DNA of 64,000 nt from assembly GCA_937125455.1 (NCBI GenBank), contig CAKZLK010000043.1, forward strand, positions 1 to 64,000, read 5' to 3'. Shown piece after piece: positions 1-8,572 of the stretch (the first letter of the stretch is position 1; every line of letters begins with the position of its first letter). The stretch comes from an uncultured Aequorivita sp. (lineage in GTDB: Bacteria; Bacteroidota; Bacteroidia; Flavobacteriales; Flavobacteriaceae). Both the position numbers and the translations under genes were made by a program. The notes beneath the pieces were generated by a model. That model had not been told where the DNA came from, did not search any database, and saw only the letters and a program-made list of their open reading frames with translations.

Positions 1-1520
1 GTGAGGTTGAAGACACCGGCAGTCGTGCCATAGTCACACTGGTAAAGGTCAGGGGCAGCATTCGCTATGGGCTGGGGTCTAAAAGTTATCACAACAGGGT
101 TACTATCTACTCTACATATACCATCAACAGCTTCAACGGAATAAATACCATTCGTAGTAACCGCAAGAGTTGGATTTGTAGCTCCAGGAATGGGTATTGT
201 ATTTCTAAACCATTGAATATTAAAAGGTGGATCAGTTACACCAGAATCTAAAATTACAGGTATACCCAAACAAGCTGGTCCAGGATCCAAAAGAATACCT
301 GCCGTACTAAGATCTACAGGATAAATAAACTCATTGTTGCTTTCATCAGTTTCCGCAACAATACCAGTTCCGTTACCAATATCATCAACTACTGCTCTAA
401 GATTAAAGTTGTTGGGGGTGCCAATAGGTATATTTAAAGTTATAGTTCCACTTTCAGATCCTCCCAATGGAATGATATTGGAAGTAGTGGTTTGCCCAAT
501 TAACACAGCATCAGCATAAAAAGCGATAGGCGTATTGGCTGGTAGCTCATTGGTACTATTAACATTATAGACAGTATAATCTACATCTAAATTATTGTTT
601 TGGCAAAGCACTCCAAGGTCATCAATTTCTATTGTAGCATCTGGAAGTTCAGAGTTTACACTGGTAATAAGGTTGTTTACTATTATATAGTCCTGCGTTG
701 AAGTTAATTGAATTAGAATAGAAGTATCACCTGGTTGCACGATCCCTACCAAGTCATAATAATCCAAATCCATATTATAATTCTGGGCATTTCCCGGTGG
801 CCCTATATAAGAATTGGTACCATTAAAAGCATTGTTTGGAGGGTTAAGCGCATTTGAAATAAGGTTTCCATTTATCTTTAAGCTTTCACCTTGTTGAATG
901 TTCAAATCACCTTCCCAAGCTAAAAACCCTATTTTAGATAAAATATCAGAACTTACATCAATATTTGTAAGCGTAATATCTAAGGAATTGTTATTTTGAG
1001 AAACGCTTTCCATTCCGTCAAAAAGGCTTATTTGATTGAGCAATAAAGAGGGATCTTCATAAATAACATAAATAGCCCAACCCCCATAATTAGTACCACA
1101 ATAAGTAGGAAGCAAAGCCTGCACGTCCATGTCAGCAAACGTATAAGTACCATTCCCAGTGGCGGCAACTAAGTTAGATACATCTGCATATGCAGCAAAA
1201 TAAGGGTTTCCGTTGAAAGTATGACTGAATATTCGTTGGGCACTAACTGCGGTACCATTTATAGTTACATCAAAATCACCAGTACCAATAGAGCTCCAAT
1301 ATAGATGTGCAGACACAAAAGTTTGTCCAGGATTCAAATTAAGAGTGGCACTGCTCTGAAGTAGCTGACCGCAGTAACCATTATTGTTTTCAGATGCATT
1401 AAGTGTATTCCCAACAGCAGTAAAATCATACCGTCCATTAAACTGTTGAAATAAAGTTACAGGCTGTGAAAAAACAAAAAGTGGAAATACAAAAAGCAGC
1501 AGAAGTATTAATTTTTTCAT
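1..1520 (-). CDS. Large secreted surface protein, N-terminal part (gene continues left of window)
   Basis: An open frame runs from an ATG at 1520 to the window edge without a stop (about 506 residues visible). It begins with a Sec signal peptide (MKKLILLLLFVFPLFVFSQ) and continues as a threonine-, asparagine- and glycine-rich beta-type sequence. Around residues 215-330 there is a stretch resembling CARDB/Ig-like adhesion repeats (LGVLCQNNNLDVDYTVYN...). The last visible residues (PIANAAPDLYQCDYG) match the repeat style of Bacteroidota proteins that carry a type B type IX sorting domain at their far C-terminus; that end is outside the window. It is probably exported across the outer membrane by the system that includes SprA, encoded near 33 kb. 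Its ligand cannot be read. It is divergent from the Nfu gene, with 75 bp between the two start codons. Confidence 0.75.
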   Translation of the reverse strand, partial: MKKLILLLLFVFPLFVFSQPVTLFQQFNGRYDFTAVGNTLNASENNNGYCGQLLQSSATLNLNPGQTFVSAHLYWSSIGTGDFDVTINGTAVSAQRIFSHTFNGNPYFAAYADVSNLVAATGNGTYTFADMDVQALLPTYCGTNYGGWAIYVIYEDPSLLLNQISLFDGMESVSQNNNSLDITLTNIDVSSDILSKIGFLAWEGDLNIQQGESLKINGNLISNALNPPNNAFNGTNSYIGPPGNAQNYNMDLDYYDLVGIVQPGDTSILIQLTSTQDYIIVNNLITSVNSELPDATIEIDDLGVLCQNNNLDVDYTVYNVNSTNELPANTPIAFYADAVLIGQTTTSNIIPLGGSESGTITLNIPIGTPNNFNLRAVVDDIGNGTGIVAETDESNNEFIYPVDLSTAGILLDPGPACLGIPVILDSGVTDPPFNIQWFRNTIPIPGATNPTLAVTTNGIYSVEAVDGICRVDSNPVVITFRPQPIANAAPDLYQCDYGTTAGVFNL

Positions 1521-1547
1521 AATGGGGGTGTTAAGATGCCAAATATA

Positions 1548-1579
1548 TTGAATACATTGTTTTTCTTTTTATATTTTCG
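1548..1579 (+). promoter_or_regulatory. Probable promoter of the Nfu gene
   Basis: TTG at 1548-1550 and TATTTTCG at 1572-1579 (one mismatch to TAnnTTTG) are 21 bp apart and lie 17 bp upstream of the ATG at 1596. They sit inside the in-frame extension that begins at 1536, which favours 1596 as the real start. Confidence 0.45.
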
Positions 1580-1595
1580 CAAAAAAAACAAGGAA

Positions 1596-2516
1596 ATGTC
1601 CCAATTTAACATAGAAATCTCTCAAACATCTAATTCAAATATAGTTAAATTCATTTCAAATTCTTTCTTAACACGCTCCACAAGCTACGAATTCAAAAAT
1701 ATTGACGATAGTAAAGCAAGTCCTTTGGCACAACAACTTTTTTATCTTCCTTTTGTAAAAACAGTCTATATATCGCAAAATTTTGTTGCTATTGAAAAAT
1801 ACAACATTGTGGAGTGGCAAGATGTGCAGGAAGAAGTTGCAGATTCAATTTTGGAATATTTGAATTCTGGAAAACCTGTAATTATCGAAGTGGACGCACC
1901 AAAAAAAGTCCCTGTGAGCATATATGCTGAAAGCACACCCAATCCTTCCGTAATGAAATTTGTAGCCAACAAACCTTTGGCTACAGGAACTTTTGAATTC
2001 AAAAATATTGATGATACTGTTCATTCACCATTGGCGAAGGCATTGTTTAATTTTCCTTTTGTGAAGGAAGTTTTCATCAGTGCAAACTATGTTTCGGTTA
2101 TGAAGTATAATGTAACTGAGTGGCAGGAAATCTCTATGGAAATTCGGGAATTTATCCGAAAATTCATTGAAGATGGAAAACCTGTGTTAAACGATGAGAT
2201 ATTAAACGCCACAAACACCTCTAAAGCTACTACAGACAATGCAGACCATTCCGAAAAAACGTTAAAAGTCCATTCAGATATAGAAAAAGAAATAATCTCC
2301 ATACTGGACGAATACGTAAAGCCTGCCGTAGCAAGCGATGGCGGACATATTCTATTTGACTCTTTCAACGAGGACACCAAAACTGTAAAAGTCATCCTTC
2401 AAGGGGCTTGCAGTGGTTGTCCATCATCCACTATCACTTTAAAAAATGGCATTGAAACCATGTTAAAAGAAATGCTCCACGGACAGATAAACAGTGTGGA
2501 GGCTATCAATGGGTAA
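1596..2516 (+). CDS. NifU/Nfu family Fe-S cluster scaffold with duplicated Nfu N-domain
   Basis: Nfu proteins carry and deliver Fe-S clusters in the cytoplasm. This 306-residue protein has two tandem Nfu N-terminal domains, roughly residues 1-97 and 104-200. They share the EFKNIDD, SPLA, FPFVK/LPFVK and EWQ blocks. A linker follows, then a C-terminal NifU domain (about 220-306) with the cluster-binding CSGC at residues 272-275. An in-frame ATG at 1536 would add 20 residues (MPNILNTLFFFLYFRKKNKE) that overlap the probable promoter, so 1596 is preferred. A dodecin gene follows. The domain duplication is unusual relative to the single-N-domain Nfu pattern. Family assignment is firm; client proteins are unknown. 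Confidence 0.9.
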   Translation: MSQFNIEISQTSNSNIVKFISNSFLTRSTSYEFKNIDDSKASPLAQQLFYLPFVKTVYISQNFVAIEKYNIVEWQDVQEEVADSILEYLNSGKPVIIEVDAPKKVPVSIYAESTPNPSVMKFVANKPLATGTFEFKNIDDTVHSPLAKALFNFPFVKEVFISANYVSVMKYNVTEWQEISMEIREFIRKFIEDGKPVLNDEILNATNTSKATTDNADHSEKTLKVHSDIEKEIISILDEYVKPAVASDGGHILFDSFNEDTKTVKVILQGACSGCPSSTITLKNGIETMLKEMLHGQINSVEAING

Positions 2517-2629
2517 AATACAAGCTCCCAGAATACAATTTCAGCCCAAGATTCCTTTTAACTTAATTTTCAGATTATTGGCCTTAAATAATTGTAACTT
2601 GAGGTTTTATTAATTAAACCAAGAAAATT

Positions 2630-2830
2630 ATGGGAGTATTAAAAGTAATTGAAGTCCTATCAAGCTCAAAAGAAAGCTGGGAAGACGCTACTCGAAATGC
2701 AGTTAGCGAAGCCGCAAAGAGCGTTAAGAATATTCGCTCTGTATATGTAAAAGAACATAGCTGTGTTGTAGACGACAACAAATTGACACGTTTCCGTGTA
2801 AACGTAAAAATCACTTTTGAAGTAAACTAA
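2630..2830 (+). CDS. Dodecin family flavin-binding protein
   Basis: At 66 residues this is the standard dodecin length. The beta-alpha-beta-beta pattern is intact: VLKVIEVLSSSKESWEDA, a helix rich in Ala and Lys, then the strands SVYVKEHSCVVDD and RFRVNVKITFEV. Dodecins form hollow dodecamers that store or buffer flavins. In many bacterial dodecins a Trp stacks on the flavin, and the single Trp here (residue 17, in SKESWEDA) may play that part. The gene lies 113 bp after the Nfu gene and is followed at once by a strong terminator, so it may be its own unit or the end of the Nfu transcript. Confidence 0.88.
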   Translation: MGVLKVIEVLSSSKESWEDATRNAVSEAAKSVKNIRSVYVKEHSCVVDDNKLTRFRVNVKITFEVN

Positions 2831-2846
2831 ATTCTACAAGAATTTT

Positions 2847-2890
2847 AAAAATACGCTTTTGAGCTCTCAAAAGCGTATTTTTGTTTTTTT
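2847..2890 (+). terminator. Intrinsic terminator after the dodecin gene
   Basis: A near-perfect hairpin has arms AAATACGCTTTTGAG and CTCAAAAGCGTATTT with a 2-base centre, followed by a T-rich tract. It begins about 17 bp after the dodecin stop and 13 bp before the next ATG. Confidence 0.85.
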
Positions 2891-2902
2891 TAAAATCCAG
2901 CT

Positions 2903-5011
2903 ATGCGCTTATTATTCGCTATTATGGTATCGGCCCTATTTTTTGGTTGTAATTCTTCAAAAAAAGAAACCTTGGAAAAACATCCCTTCACCAACGATTT
3001 AATTTATGAATCCAGTCCTTATCTTCTCCAGCACGCTCACAATCCCGTAAATTGGAAACCCTATACCGATGTAGCGATCCAACAAGCAAAAAAGGAAAAA
3101 AAACTTATGATTATAAGTATAGGATACGCGGCCTGCCACTGGTGCCATGTTATGGAACACGAAAGTTTTGAGGACAGTATCGTAGCCGCCGTAATGAACA
3201 AAAATTTTATTTCGGTAAAAGTAGATCGCGAAGAACGGCCTGATGTTGACCAAACCTATATTAACGCAGTACAACTTATGACGGGTAGTGCCGGTTGGCC
3301 ATTAAATGTAGTTACACTTCCGGACGGCAGGCCTGTGTGGGGAGGAACCTACTTCCGCAAAAACGATTGGATAAATGCACTTGAACAAATTCAGGAAACT
3401 TATAACAAAGAACCTGAAAAATTGATTGCTTATGCCAATAGATTGGAAGAGGGTATAAAGAGTATGGATTTAGTGCATTTGAATAATGAAGCTGTTGACT
3501 TTAAAGAATATCCAACTTCTGAAATAGTAAAAAAGCTAGTTGTTAATTTTGACATGCACAACGGTGGTTTTAAAGGCGCACCAAAATTTATGATGCCCAA
3601 CAATCTTGAATTTTTATTGCAACAGGCGGTAGAACAAAACAACACCGAGCTTCTAAATCACGTAACTCTCACTTTGGATAAAATGGCTTACGGAGGCCTT
3701 TATGATCAAATTGGCGGCGGTTTTGCCCGCTACAGTACGGACGAAAAATGGCATGTACCTCATTTCGAGAAAATGCTCTATGACAATGCCCAGCTTGTAA
3801 GCCTATATAGCAATGCCTATTCGGTTACAAAAAAACCACTTTATAAAAAAATTATTGAAGAAACTTTAGAATTTACGGCACGCGAAATGACCAACAAGGA
3901 GGGTGGATTTTATTCCTCTTTGGACGCAGATAGTAAGGATGAAAATGGTAAGCTTGAAGAAGGTGCTTTTTACGTTTTCACCCCAGAAGAATTACAGAAA
4001 TTGCTGAAAGACGATTACAAAGTATTTCAGGAATACTATAATGTGAATAGCTATGGAAAGTGGGAGAACAATCACTATGTCCTTATCCGGAAAAAAACCG
4101 ACGCCGAAATTGAAAAGGAATTTGGTATAAACCACGAAACTCTTCAACAAAAAAAGGAAACTTGGAAAAATACCTTACTTGCATATCGCAACAAAAGACC
4201 AAAACCACGATTGGATGACAAAACACTTACTTCCTGGAATGCTTTGATGTTAAAAGGATATGTGGACGCATACAAAACATTGGGAGAAAAAGAATATTTA
4301 GAAGCAGCGCTAAAAAACGCAACATTCATTTCAGAAAAGCAACTTCAGAAAAATGGTGCTCTATATCACAATTATAAAGATGGCAAAAGCAACATCAATG
4401 GCTTTCTGGAAGACTACGCCTTTAGCATAGAAGCTTTTATTGACCTTTACCAAGCAACTCTGGATGAAAAATGGCTAAGGCTTTCAAAGAAAATGGCAGA
4501 TTATACGATGACTAACTTTTTTGACGAAGAAAAATATATGTTTTACTTCACTTCAAAAGAAGACCCCGCCATTGTTTCACGAAACTTTGAATATCGCGAT
4601 AATGTAATTCCTGCTTCAAACTCTGCTATGGCGAAGAATCTTTTCCTGCTTTCAAAATATTTTGAGCAAACAGGTTTTGATGAAATTTCACATCAAATGC
4701 TGAAAAACGTTTCCGTGGAAATTGAACAATATCCCAGTGGATTTTCAAACTGGATGTCTTTGTTATCCAATTTTCAGAGTGACTTTTATGAAGTAGTAAT
4801 TGTAGGTAAAAATGCTTTGGAGAAAGTAAAGGAATTTAACAAACACTATCTGCCCAATATAATTATTGCGGGAAGTAAAGTAGAAAGTGAGGATCCTCTT
4901 TTTGAAAACAGGTTTGTGCAAGATGAAACGCTTATCTACGTATGTGTGAACAACGCATGTAAACTTCCAGTGAAAGAAACAAAAATTGCAATTGAATCAT
5001 TAAACAAATAA
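2903..5011 (+). CDS. SPATA20/YyaL-like lipoprotein: DUF255 thioredoxin-like domain plus (alpha/alpha) barrel
   Basis: This 702-residue protein has the full family architecture. A DUF255 thioredoxin-like domain (about residues 25-190) carries [14 protein letters not shown], with the CxxC pair at C78 and C81. A long alpha-helical domain resembling N-acylglucosamine 2-epimerase/glycosidase barrels follows, with [22 protein letters not shown] and FYSSLDADS. The N-terminus [16 protein letters not shown] is a lipoprotein signal with the lipobox cysteine at 16, so the protein is probably membrane-anchored; the signal is additional to the domains that define the family. The biochemical role of the family is not established. 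The mscS-like gene starts 12 bp downstream, suggesting co-transcription. Confidence 0.88.
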   Translation: MRLLFAIMVSALFFGCNSSKKETLEKHPFTNDLIYESSPYLLQHAHNPVNWKPYTDVAIQQAKKEKKLMIISIGYAACHWCHVMEHESFEDSIVAAVMNKNFISVKVDREERPDVDQTYINAVQLMTGSAGWPLNVVTLPDGRPVWGGTYFRKNDWINALEQIQETYNKEPEKLIAYANRLEEGIKSMDLVHLNNEAVDFKEYPTSEIVKKLVVNFDMHNGGFKGAPKFMMPNNLEFLLQQAVEQNNTELLNHVTLTLDKMAYGGLYDQIGGGFARYSTDEKWHVPHFEKMLYDNAQLVSLYSNAYSVTKKPLYKKIIEETLEFTAREMTNKEGGFYSSLDADSKDENGKLEEGAFYVFTPEELQKLLKDDYKVFQEYYNVNSYGKWENNHYVLIRKKTDAEIEKEFGINHETLQQKKETWKNTLLAYRNKRPKPRLDDKTLTSWNALMLKGYVDAYKTLGEKEYLEAALKNATFISEKQLQKNGALYHNYKDGKSNINGFLEDYAFSIEAFIDLYQATLDEKWLRLSKKMADYTMTNFFDEEKYMFYFTSKEDPAIVSRNFEYRDNVIPASNSAMAKNLFLLSKYFEQTGFDEISHQMLKNVSVEIEQYPSGFSNWMSLLSNFQSDFYEVVIVGKNALEKVKEFNKHYLPNIIIAGSKVESEDPLFENRFVQDETLIYVCVNNACKLPVKETKIAIESLNK

Positions 5012-5023
5012 AGAGTAAATTTT

Positions 5024-5869
5024 ATGGAAAAATTTCAGGACTTGGATATTTATATTGAAAAGTATGGACAAAAATTAATTGATTTTCTGCCTAATTTAAT
5101 TGGTGCAGTTTTATTATTACTAATTGGATTTTGGCTTATAAAGGTCATAAATCGTTTTGTAAAAAAGTTTTTTGACAAAAAAGATTATGACCCTACCTTA
5201 GAAAATTTTATTGCCAGCCTTATAAACTGGGGGATGAAGATTGTACTTTTTGTCTTGGTAGTTACCCAACTTGGCGTTGAATCTGCCTCTTTGGTTGCTA
5301 TTATTGGTGCTGCTGGACTTGCTGTAGGTTTGGCATTACAAGGCTCACTTGCAAACTTTGCTGGAGGTGTCTTGATATTGCTAATAAAACCTTTCAAAGT
5401 TGGTGATTGGATAAGCGCACAAGGCGTGGACGGGACGGTAAAGGAAATTTCTATATTTAATACAAAACTCGTCACTTTTGGAAACCAGCTTGCTATTATT
5501 CCCAATGGGAAACTGAGCAATGACAATATTATTAATTATACCGAAGAAGGCATACGCCGTGAGAATTTAACTTTTGGCATAGGCTATGATGATGACATAA
5601 GAAAAGCAAAGGAAATTTTGCTTAAATTGGTAACTGAGCAGGAAACCGTTCTTAAAACTGAGGATAAAACTCCCATAGTAGCGGTCGCAGAACTTGGTGA
5701 TAGTTCCGTAAATCTTACGCTACGTTATTGGGCAAAAAATGAAGATTTTTGGAACCTTCGTTGGTCTATTTTAGAAGAAGGAAAAGCAAGATTGGAAGCT
5801 GCTGGAATTACTATTCCATTCCCACAACGTGATGTTCACCATTTTAATTTGGAATCATTAAAAAAATAA
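5024..5869 (+). CDS. Small mechanosensitive channel (MscS family)
   Basis: At 281 residues this is a minimal MscS with three transmembrane segments (about residues 20-42, 65-85 and 90-120). The pore helix is glycine/alanine-rich (GAAGLAVGLALQGSLANFAGG) and leads into the beta domain (VGDWISAQGVDGTVKEI...FNTKLVTFGNQLAIIPNGKLS). The C-terminal alpha-beta domain ends in PFPQRDVHHF, a common MscS terminus. MscS channels open on membrane tension during osmotic down-shock. The gene is 12 bp downstream of the DUF255 lipoprotein. Confidence 0.93.
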   Translation: MEKFQDLDIYIEKYGQKLIDFLPNLIGAVLLLLIGFWLIKVINRFVKKFFDKKDYDPTLENFIASLINWGMKIVLFVLVVTQLGVESASLVAIIGAAGLAVGLALQGSLANFAGGVLILLIKPFKVGDWISAQGVDGTVKEISIFNTKLVTFGNQLAIIPNGKLSNDNIINYTEEGIRRENLTFGIGYDDDIRKAKEILLKLVTEQETVLKTEDKTPIVAVAELGDSSVNLTLRYWAKNEDFWNLRWSILEEGKARLEAAGITIPFPQRDVHHFNLESLKK

Positions 5870-5922
5870 TGCTTAATTTGTAGGAATCATCTATCTTTAA
5901 TGGTACACTTAAAATAACTATA

Positions 5923-6624
5923 ATGAAAAAAATTTTAATACTTGGCCTTACGGGCCTTCTATCTATAACTGGATATTCACAAGCTAATAATGCGAACTTC
6001 GATATTTATGCTCGCACCATTGATCTTAACCAGAAGTCTTTAGCTTTTGGTCTTACGGAAGCACAGTTTAACGCAATAAAAGATGAAGCATATGCAAATC
6101 CGAATTTCGTTACCGGAAAAATATTTCAAGAAGACCAATTGATTAAAGATGACGTACCGATGCGCTATAACGCCTTTGCTGACGAAATTGAAATCAAGAA
6201 AAACACTTCTGACATGAGCTATAGTGCCTTGGTTAAAGATCCAAGTATTTTTGTTAAAATTTTCAAGGATATTTACGTTTTTGTTCCTTTTGAAGGAAGT
6301 AATGAAAAAGGGGGATATTTCAATGTACTTAGCGATGGCAAAACATATGATCTATACAAAAAAACAACTGCTATCTATAGAGAACCCAAAAAGGCTAAAA
6401 CTAGCTATGAAAGAGATTCTCCGCCATCTTTCACTAAAACTACCACCTATTATTTGGTACAGAACGGAACTTTTATGGAAATGCCTAGCAGTAAATCGAA
6501 AGTACTTAAGGTGATGAGCAAGAAGAAAGATGAAATAAAAAACTTTATAAAAGAAAATAACATTGATACTGATAAGGAAGCAGACATGATAAAACTGGTT
6601 TCTTATTTTGATTCACTTTTATAG
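5923..6624 (+). CDS. Exported protein of unknown function
   Basis: I do not recognise the family. The 233-residue protein has a clear signal peptide (MKKILILGLTGLLSITGYSQA) and no transmembrane segment in the mature part. The mature protein is mixed alpha/beta and tyrosine- and lysine-rich, with DEIEIKKN, a GKTYDLYKKTT segment and a lysine-rich helical C-terminus. The spacing of FNVLSDGKTYDLYKK and TTTYYLVQNG resembles short exported proteins common in Bacteroidota, but no catalytic motif is visible. A TATCTTTA box at 5892-5899 could be its -7 element. It converges on tsaB, leaving only 6 bp between the two stop codons. Confidence 0.7.
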   Translation: MKKILILGLTGLLSITGYSQANNANFDIYARTIDLNQKSLAFGLTEAQFNAIKDEAYANPNFVTGKIFQEDQLIKDDVPMRYNAFADEIEIKKNTSDMSYSALVKDPSIFVKIFKDIYVFVPFEGSNEKGGYFNVLSDGKTYDLYKKTTAIYREPKKAKTSYERDSPPSFTKTTTYYLVQNGTFMEMPSSKSKVLKVMSKKKDEIKNFIKENNIDTDKEADMIKLVSYFDSLL

Positions 6625-6630
6625 TTAAAT

Positions 6631-7290
6631 TTAACCAAGCATAAATTCCTTTAAGTAATAAGGTTCAAAATAGGCGACATTTTCTGTGTCGCCTATTTTG
6701 TATTTGGTCTCTGCTAGGCATGCCATTTCTGCAGATGATGGAAAGGCATCACATTTAAAAATAGCATTTTTATGATTACAAATTGCTTCAAATTTCACGG
6801 TGCCATCACCAATAAAAATTGCTTTTCCCTCTTTTAGAAAATCAATAAAGGAATGTTCCTTTAATATCTCAGCTCTTGTCTCGCGAATCTGTTCCTTTTT
6901 TGAATTGAAAACTGCCGAATACACTTCCATTCTTCGAGCATCGAGCAATGGAATTATGTACTGGACATCCTCTTCAACCTGCTGCGCAAGCACTTCCAAA
7001 GTAGGTGAAGAGATTAATGGAATTTCCAAGGCAAAACACAATCCTTTTGCCGCTGAAACCCCAATTCGCAAGCCTGTATAGGATCCAGGACCTTTGCTTA
7101 CGGCAATGGCATCTAATTCTTTTTTTTCAATCTTAGCATCCTTTAAAACCTCATCAATAAAAACGTGAAGTTTTTCAGCGTGTGAAAACTTTTGGCTATT
7201 TTCTTCTCGAATGGCCTTTATTTTACCATCAACTGAAATGGCTACTGAGCAATTGGTAGTAGCAGTTTCAAGACATAGAATTGTAGCCAT
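6631..7290 (-). CDS. tsaB: tRNA threonylcarbamoyladenosine biosynthesis protein TsaB
   Basis: TsaB is the non-catalytic partner of TsaD (with TsaE) in forming t6A37 on ANN-decoding tRNAs. The 219-residue protein has the ASKHA-fold start ILCLETATTNCSVAI, the conserved AVSKGPGSYTGLRIGVSAAKGLCFALEIPL block (residues about 64-96) and LLDARRMEVYSAVF. It is the last gene of the leftward export operon and overlaps the upstream HlyD gene's stop by one base, so it is probably translationally coupled. Its 3' end contains a 14-bp perfect inverted repeat, listed separately. Confidence 0.95.
   Translation of the reverse strand: MATILCLETATTNCSVAISVDGKIKAIREENSQKFSHAEKLHVFIDEVLKDAKIEKKELDAIAVSKGPGSYTGLRIGVSAAKGLCFALEIPLISSPTLEVLAQQVEEDVQYIIPLLDARRMEVYSAVFNSKKEQIRETRAEILKEHSFIDFLKEGKAIFIGDGTVKFEAICNHKNAIFKCDAFPSSAEMACLAETKYKIGDTENVAYFEPYYLKEFMLG
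6666..6700 (+). terminator. Candidate terminator for the 5923-6624 gene, lying inside tsaB coding sequence
   Basis: The arms CAAAATAGGCGACA (6666-6679) and TGTCGCCTATTTTG (6687-6700) form a perfect 14-bp stem with a 7-base loop. It is followed on the + strand by TATTTGG. It lies 42 bp past the + strand stop codon and encodes TsaB residues IGDTENVAYF on the other strand. Confidence 0.55.
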
Positions 7291-8570
7291 TATTTTTCTT
7301 TTTTATCCTTTACGGACGCAGAAACTTCAACTTTATCACCTTGCTTTAATAATTTGGTAACCGTGTTATAAGGGCCTGTTATAACAGTTTCGCCCTCTTT
7401 CAATCCAGAGATTATTTCGATATTAGAATCGTCCTGAATTCCAGTTTTAACAACACGTAGTTTCGCCTCTTCCCCTTCTTTTAAATAAACAGCCTCAAAT
7501 TTTTCTGTGTTTGTATTTGTAGCTTCACCTGTATACGATTTTTTGGAATCTGTAGTATCCGTTTTTATGACAATAGCGCTTATTGGCACTCCAATTACAT
7601 TGTTCTTTTTATTGGTAATAATATCGACTGTTGCTGTCATTCCTGGTCGGAAGGGTGAAAAGCTTTCGGGTTTTCCTTCGGTAAGGTCTTTGTAGGATTC
7701 GGGAAGAATACGAACTTTCACCTTAAAATTAGTAACCTGATCTGCTGTAAGCGAGCTTTCGGCACTGTTAGCTATTTCAGTAACAACTCCCTTAAATTCG
7801 CGTTTTAAATACGCATCAACTTCGACTATTGTTGAATCTCCCAAAGCTACTTTCACAATATCGTTTTCATTAACATCCACCTCAACTTCCATATTTTGAA
7901 GGTTTGCAACGCGGACAATTTCAGTACCTGCCATTTGTGCGGTACCAACTACCCTTTCTCCTAGTTCGACGGAAAGTTTTGAAATTGTTCCGCTCATAGG
8001 TGCATAAATAGTGGTTCTAGAAAGGTTATCCACAGATTGCTTCACATTTGCTGAAGCACTCTGAACACTGTAATATGCTGCTTTTGCATTTGCCTGTGCC
8101 ATATCGTAATCTGCCACAGATTTGTCCCATTCAGACTTTGAAATAACTCCCTTTTCAAAAAGTGCTTTATTTCTTTCATAATTTAAACGTGCATTTTTCT
8201 CACTTGCTTGAGCCTGGGTATATTGTGCACGAACATTTTGAAGTCCGGCTTGTGATTGGCTTACAGCTGCTTGGATAAGGTCAGGGTTTATTTTAACCAA
8301 CAAGTCTCCTTTTTCAACTGTTTGGCCTTCCTTCACGGGAAGCTCAATAATTTCCCCTGAAACTTCAGAAGAAAGCGCAACCTCTACCTCTGGTTGTATT
8401 TTTCCAGTTGCGGCAACTGTTTCTGTAATGTCTATCGGTTCAATTTTGGTTATTTCAACTTCTTTAAAATCCCCAGATTTTCCAAACCATCCTGCTTTTT
8501 TTCCAATAAGAAGCAAAGCGATAAGCAATACAACAACTACAATAATCCAAATGAGTGTTTTTTTCTTCAT
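7290..8570 (-). CDS. HlyD/MacA-type periplasmic adaptor of an export system
   Basis: At 426 residues this is a membrane-fusion protein. It has an N-terminal anchor helix (TLIWIIVVVVLLIALLLIG), a biotinyl-lipoyl-like half motif (IQPEVEVALSSEVSGEIIELPVKEGQTVEKGDLLVKI), and a coiled-coil hairpin of about residues 105-190 rich in Gln and Ala. The second half motif (TTIYAPMSGTISKLSVELGERV) and beta-barrel domains follow. Such adaptors bridge an inner-membrane pump and TolC. It lies 2 bp after the TolC gene's stop and is followed by tsaB with a one-base overlap. It is the second adaptor of the operon; the other is at 10123-11292. Confidence 0.9.
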   Translation of the reverse strand: MKKKTLIWIIVVVVLLIALLLIGKKAGWFGKSGDFKEVEITKIEPIDITETVAATGKIQPEVEVALSSEVSGEIIELPVKEGQTVEKGDLLVKINPDLIQAAVSQSQAGLQNVRAQYTQAQASEKNARLNYERNKALFEKGVISKSEWDKSVADYDMAQANAKAAYYSVQSASANVKQSVDNLSRTTIYAPMSGTISKLSVELGERVVGTAQMAGTEIVRVANLQNMEVEVDVNENDIVKVALGDSTIVEVDAYLKREFKGVVTEIANSAESSLTADQVTNFKVKVRILPESYKDLTEGKPESFSPFRPGMTATVDIITNKKNNVIGVPISAIVIKTDTTDSKKSYTGEATNTNTEKFEAVYLKEGEEAKLRVVKTGIQDDSNIEIISGLKEGETVITGPYNTVTKLLKQGDKVEVSASVKDKKEK

Positions 8571-8572
8571 AC

